Origin: Tellurirhabdus bombi
GTDB lineage: Bacteria > Bacteroidota > Bacteroidia > Cytophagales > Spirosomataceae
DNA length: 64,000 bases
Direction of reading: 5' to 3'
NCBI RefSeq assembly: GCF_021484805.1
Contig: NZ_CP090557.1
Location: 4,414,001-4,478,000 of the forward strand
Below, piece after piece: positions 60,343 to 64,000 of the stretch (positions are counted from its first letter, which is position 1; each line of letters starts with the position of its first letter). Under the pieces are notes generated by a model that saw nothing but the letters and a program-made list of their open reading frames with translations, was not told where the DNA came from and ran no database searches. Made by a program: the position numbers and the translations under genes.

Positions 60343-62268
60343 ATGAAAACCCTTAATTACCTGCGATCCTGCTTATTCTTTTGGATTCTTTTAGGAATAA
60401 GCACCACCATTTTTGCCCAATCAGCCACCAACAAGCTGACTCCAGCCACCATTCTTAGCCGCTGGGAAAAGCAAGTGACGCCCGAAAATGCCTGGCGGGA
60501 ATACCCCCGTCCTCAACTGGTTCGGTCAGCCTGGCAGAACCTGAACGGCTGGTGGGAATACGCAATCCGCCCCAAAACCGAAGGACAGCCGGCCAAATTT
60601 GACGGCCAGATTCTGGTGCCTTTCTGCGTAGAATCGACCCTTTCCAAGGTGACCAAGCCTCTAACCGACGCCCAGCGTTTGTGGTATCGCCGAACGGTTA
60701 CCATTCCTGCCGACTGGAAAAACCAGCGCGTTTTGCTTCATTTTGGCGCGGTCGATTATGAATGCAATTTGTGGGTAAACGGCGGGCTGGTTGGCTCGCA
60801 CACGGGCGGTTCCGATCCTTTCGATTTTGACATTACTGACTTTCTGAAATCGGGTCAGAATACACTGGTTTTGGGCGTGACCGATCCGACGACCGAAGGT
60901 GAGCAACCGCGCGGCAAACAGGTATTCAACCCCCATAGCATCTGGTATACTCCTGTTTCGGGTATTTGGCAAACAGTTTGGTTGGAACCCGTGCCCAATC
61001 CGGTCTTTATCGAAGAAGTTCGCCTGACTCCTGAGCTGGACTCCAGCCGCGTTCGGGTAGAAGTTTTAACGAATCGGCCAATTACTAACCCAACAACTGG
61101 CTTCCGCCTCACCGCGATGGACGGTACCCAGACCGTTGCTACAACCATCATTCGTGCCGGTAGAACGGGCTTTCTGAGCGTGAAAAATCCGAAGCTCTGG
61201 TCACCCGATACTCCTTTTCTGTATAACCTGAAAGTCGAGATTGTTCCGGTGAAAGACCCCTTCCAGGGTACAGAAAACCGCAATCGGCCCCGCCACAACG
61301 AAGCCGAACGTTCGGCATACGCCAAGGCTGAAGTAAGCGGAACGCCAATTGACGCCGTAACGAGCTATTTCGCGATGCGGAAAATTTCGATGGGCCCCGG
61401 AAATGTAGCAGGTCAACCGTTTTTATTGCTGAATAACAAGCCTGTGTTTCAGAATGGCCCGCTCGATCAGGGCTGGTGGCCGGGTAGCTTGCTCACGCCG
61501 CCTTCCGATGATGCCATGGTTTTTGAGATCGATTTTCTGAAAAAATCGGGCTTTAACATGCTTCGGAAGCATATCAAAGTCGAACCAGCTCGCTATTATT
61601 ACCACTGCGACCGCCTGGGTATTTTGGTTTGGCAGGACATGCCGTCTGGCTTCTTGGAGGGCCAGAACATGGATCCTAGAGAAACCGTTGAGCCATTGCG
61701 CCGCTCGAAGGGCAAAGAGCAATTTGAACTGGAGCTCCGCCGCATGATGAACCGACTTCATAATCACCCCAGCATTGTTACCTGGGTTGTGCATAACGAA
61801 GGCTGGGGACAATACGATAACGTGCGGCTGGCTAATTGGACCAAAGCACTCGATCCGAGTCGGTTAGTTAATGCAGTTAGTGGCTGGAGCGATCTGGGTG
61901 CAGGTGATTTCTACGACATCCACACGTACGAGGAAGTACCCCGTGAACCGGCAGCGAAAAAAGACCGCGTGATTGTGGTTGGTGAATTTGGCGGTATCGG
62001 CTGGCCAATAACCGGACATTTATGGAACCCCAATAACCGAAACTGGGGCTACCAGACCTACCAGGACAAAGATGCCGTGTTGAAGGCTTACCGGACTAAA
62101 TACGCCAAAATGGTAGAAATGTACCAGAAATTGGGCGTTTCTGCCGCCGTTTACACCCAAACAACGGATGTAGAAGGCGAGGTTAACGGGCTCCTCACCT
62201 ACGACCGGGAAGTCATTAAGATTCCGGTAGAAACCTTGCGCGAGATACACGCTCCACTTTTTAAATAA
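60343..62268 (+). CDS. Secreted glycoside hydrolase family 2 enzyme
   Basis: The 641-residue protein begins with a signal peptide (LFFWILLGISTTIFAQ). It has the GH2 layout: sugar-binding jelly roll (residues 60-220: WYRRTVTIPADWKN, FGAVDYECNLWVNGGLVGSHTGG split as shown), Ig-like domain (about 225-340), and TIM barrel (about 345-641) with acid/base Glu in VVHNEGWGQYD and nucleophile Glu in VVGEFGGIGW. It lacks the C-terminal domains of the large beta-galactosidases. It is exported, most likely to the periplasm, and acts on a beta-linked sugar, possibly beta-galactosidase or beta-glucuronidase type. Expression is probably linked to the LacI-type gene. Confidence 0.9.
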   Translation: MKTLNYLRSCLFFWILLGISTTIFAQSATNKLTPATILSRWEKQVTPENAWREYPRPQLVRSAWQNLNGWWEYAIRPKTEGQPAKFDGQILVPFCVESTLSKVTKPLTDAQRLWYRRTVTIPADWKNQRVLLHFGAVDYECNLWVNGGLVGSHTGGSDPFDFDITDFLKSGQNTLVLGVTDPTTEGEQPRGKQVFNPHSIWYTPVSGIWQTVWLEPVPNPVFIEEVRLTPELDSSRVRVEVLTNRPITNPTTGFRLTAMDGTQTVATTIIRAGRTGFLSVKNPKLWSPDTPFLYNLKVEIVPVKDPFQGTENRNRPRHNEAERSAYAKAEVSGTPIDAVTSYFAMRKISMGPGNVAGQPFLLLNNKPVFQNGPLDQGWWPGSLLTPPSDDAMVFEIDFLKKSGFNMLRKHIKVEPARYYYHCDRLGILVWQDMPSGFLEGQNMDPRETVEPLRRSKGKEQFELELRRMMNRLHNHPSIVTWVVHNEGWGQYDNVRLANWTKALDPSRLVNAVSGWSDLGAGDFYDIHTYEEVPREPAAKKDRVIVVGEFGGIGWPITGHLWNPNNRNWGYQTYQDKDAVLKAYRTKYAKMVEMYQKLGVSAAVYTQTTDVEGEVNGLLTYDREVIKIPVETLREIHAPLFK

Positions 62269-62270
62269 TT

Positions 62271-62302
62271 AAAAAGCCGCCTGACTGCCAGGCGGCTTTT
62301 TT
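62271..62302 (+). terminator. Terminator of the GH2 gene
   Basis: A 13-bp stem (AAAAAGCCGCCTG with CAGGCGGCTTTTT), 5-base loop and T run start 3 bases after the stop codon. Confidence 0.95.
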
Positions 62303-62432
62303 GTTTCCTGTCTGTCATTTTCTTTAGGTGATGGAGTGGGCATTTGGTCAGGTTGGTTGCTGTTGCGTTCTGCTTCACGAAAATCTGTAGCTTTTTGTAA
62401 ATTGTAGGGATTTATTGACAACCTAAGTCGTT

Positions 62433-64000
62433 ATGAAACGTTCCTCTTTACTACTAACCAGCTTGCTCCTTTCGGGCATAACGCTGGCTCAAACACCGGC
62501 CAAACGACCCATGCGCCCGTCTGACATTGAGCGCTTGCAAGGCATCAGTGATCCGCAAGTATCCCCTGACGGTAGTTGGGTGGCCTACGTTCTTTCGTCT
62601 GTCGATGCAGCCAAAGACAAACGCAACGCTGATGTCTGGATGGTAAGCTGGGATGGCCAGCAGTCGGTTCAGCTGACGAACAGCCCCGATAGTGAATCCC
62701 GGCCACGTTGGAGTCCCGACGGAAAATACCTGTCTTTCATGGCCGCTCGAAACGGTTCGGAAAGCCAGCTCTGGCTACTGGATCGCCGGGGTGGCGAAGG
62801 CAAAAAATTAACTGACCTAAAGGGCGAAATTGAAGAATACGAATGGTCACCGGATGGCAAAAAAATTGCCCTGATCATTAAAGACAAAAGCGTGGCCGAC
62901 TCTGCTAAGGGAAAAGCCAGAACGCCCTATTTGGTTGACCGCTACCAATTTAAGCAGGATATAAAAGGCTATCTGGATCGGCGCCCAGCTCACCTGTACC
63001 TATTTGATGTAGCCACGAAAAAACTAGATACCTTAACAACCGGGATACACGACGAATCGACGCCGGTCTGGTCGCCTGACGGTACTAAAATTGCCTTTGT
63101 TAGCAACCGCACGGCTGATCCCGACAAAAACGAAAACACCGACCTCTGGCTTATCGACACCCGGCGCGGTGCCACGCCCCGGCAATTGACCACCTGGGCT
63201 GGTCGTGATTACAACCCCGTCTGGAGTCCGGATGGGAAACGGTTGGCTTACCTGCGTTCGACCTCGGCGGATAATTTTATCATGTACGATCAGCCAACGC
63301 TGAATGTGTTGGCAGTCGATGGCGGTGAGCCAACGATCCTCTCCAAGGCCCTCGACCGGCCCGTTCGCAATCCGCGCTGGTCAACGGATGGGCAGTCAAT
63401 TGCTGTTTTGGTTGATGACGACCGCCAGGCATACGTAGGTCAATATGCTTTGAATACCGGGAAATTCACCAAAGTTATCGGCGGCGACCGCATCTTCACT
63501 GATCTCAAAAATCAGGGTTCAGGCAGTTGGTTAACGATGATGGCCGAACCCCAGCTCCCCGGTGAATTGTATGCGCTGGAAGGTGGGAACCTGCGCCGGT
63601 TAACCAAAATACAGGACGAATTTGTGGCTTCTCTTCAGCTTGCTTCCGTGGAAGGCTTTACCTCCCGTAGCAAAGATGGCACGCAGGTTTCGGGCTTACT
63701 GTACCGCCCGTCCAATATACCTGCCGACAAAAAGCTCCCGCTCATTCTATACATTCACGGTGGGCCTGTCAGCCAGGATACGTATGGATTTGACCTGACC
63801 CGGCAGCTGTTGGCTGCCGGTGGATATGCCGTTGCCGCCGTTAATTACCGAGGTAGCAGCGGTCGGGGTCTGGCTTACTGCAAAGCCATTTACGCCGATT
63901 GGGGCAATAAAGAAGTGGCGGATATTCTGGGCGCTACGGATTATTTGGTGCAGAAAGGCATTGCCGACCCCGAACGCATGGGCATTGGGGGCTGGAGCTA
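62433..64000 (+). CDS. S9-family (prolyl oligopeptidase-like) peptidase, cut by window end
   Basis: The ATG at 62433 begins a signal peptide (SLLLTSLLLSGITLAQ) and an open frame that runs off the window. Residues about 25-400 are a TolB-like beta-propeller with repeated WSPDG blades (RPRWSPDGKYLSF, EYEWSPDGKKIAL, TPVWSPDGTKIAFVS, NPVWSPDGKRLAY). The alpha/beta-hydrolase domain begins near residue 430 (PLILYIHGGPVSQD, VAAVNYRGSSGRG). The last complete residues, MGIGGWSY, include the catalytic Ser of G-W-S-Y-G-G. It acts as a secreted or periplasmic dipeptidyl- or acylaminoacyl-type peptidase. The remainder, with Asp and His, lies beyond the window. Confidence 0.93.
   Translation, partial: MKRSSLLLTSLLLSGITLAQTPAKRPMRPSDIERLQGISDPQVSPDGSWVAYVLSSVDAAKDKRNADVWMVSWDGQQSVQLTNSPDSESRPRWSPDGKYLSFMAARNGSESQLWLLDRRGGEGKKLTDLKGEIEEYEWSPDGKKIALIIKDKSVADSAKGKARTPYLVDRYQFKQDIKGYLDRRPAHLYLFDVATKKLDTLTTGIHDESTPVWSPDGTKIAFVSNRTADPDKNENTDLWLIDTRRGATPRQLTTWAGRDYNPVWSPDGKRLAYLRSTSADNFIMYDQPTLNVLAVDGGEPTILSKALDRPVRNPRWSTDGQSIAVLVDDDRQAYVGQYALNTGKFTKVIGGDRIFTDLKNQGSGSWLTMMAEPQLPGELYALEGGNLRRLTKIQDEFVASLQLASVEGFTSRSKDGTQVSGLLYRPSNIPADKKLPLILYIHGGPVSQDTYGFDLTRQLLAAGGYAVAAVNYRGSSGRGLAYCKAIYADWGNKEVADILGATDYLVQKGIADPERMGIGGWS

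Noticed and set aside
1-64000. CRISPR arrays, tRNA/rRNA genes, complete insertion sequences, prophage genes
   Set aside because: No regularly spaced short repeats, no cloverleaf with a T-loop GTTCGA-type box, and no transposase, integrase or phage structural protein was recognised on either strand.

Overview
The window reads as a chromosomal segment of a Bacteroidota bacterium of the order Cytophagales, most like Spirosoma or Larkinella (inference from gene content). Supporting signs are two proteins with type IX secretion (T9SS) C-terminal sorting domains, the DUF4290-murA gene pair, promoters of the Bacteroidota type (TTTG, about 20 bases, TAnnTTTG), few recognisable Shine-Dalgarno sequences, and a Bacteroidota-type MurA with Asp in place of the usual active-site Cys. 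No rRNA, tRNA, CRISPR array, prophage or complete insertion sequence was found.

Layout. 0.4-6.2 kb: a small 2TM protein, thymidylate synthase, OsmC, a small membrane protein, and a minus-strand siroheme operon (siroheme-dependent sulfite/nitrite reductase with a HEPN-like tail, SUMT, precorrin-2 dehydrogenase). 6.5-10.8 kb (plus): LEA-type lipid-anchored or membrane protein, YfhO-like membrane protein, SUOX-fold molybdoenzyme. 10.9-17.5 kb (minus): a 1370-residue secreted SGNH esterase with four near-identical repeat units, an esterase, another SGNH hydrolase, a membrane protein. 17.6-23.2 kb: a sugar module (isomerase/epimerase, two Gfo/Idh/MocA dehydrogenases, sugar MFS transporter) interrupted by a repeated intergenic element that carries a four-helix-bundle (IVP-type) gene. 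23.3-26.5 kb: Uma2 remnant, malic enzyme-PTA fusion, DUF4385 protein. 26.6-29.8 kb (minus): GntP-family permease translationally coupled to a D-threonine-aldolase-like enzyme, then an SGNH hydrolase, probably for D-amino or hydroxy acid use. 29.9-37.7 kb: a type IV restriction pair McrB/McrC whose two genes are separated by 5 kb of unrelated genes (META lipoprotein, Gfo/Idh, two orphan lipoproteins, PagL-like deacylase, a zinc dehydrogenase lacking its structural zinc site). 37.8-45.8 kb: lipoprotein, large FAD/Fe-S D-2-hydroxyacid dehydrogenase, small membrane protein, a secreted NTR/TIMP-like protein, CsaA, SBF-type transporter, MATE pump. 45.9-56 kb: DUF4290, MurA, a GH-A-like glycosidase, SDR, Kef-type antiporter, and an ABC ATPase/permease pair. 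56-64 kb: heparinase II/III-like lyase and inositol oxygenase (minus) divergent from a LacI-type regulator and GH2 enzyme (plus) around a perfect 18-bp palindromic operator; the window ends inside an S9 peptidase at its catalytic serine.

The most unusual item is the intergenic element at 18.65-19.28 kb, which carries the IVP-type gene. A second copy at 20.42-20.67 kb looks like the same element with the gene deleted, and a partial third copy lies at 36.06 kb. All three abut the start codon of a sugar-oxidoreductase-type gene with a TTTAAA-like junction. Most CDS calls rest on recognised motifs; the smaller proteins are unassigned.
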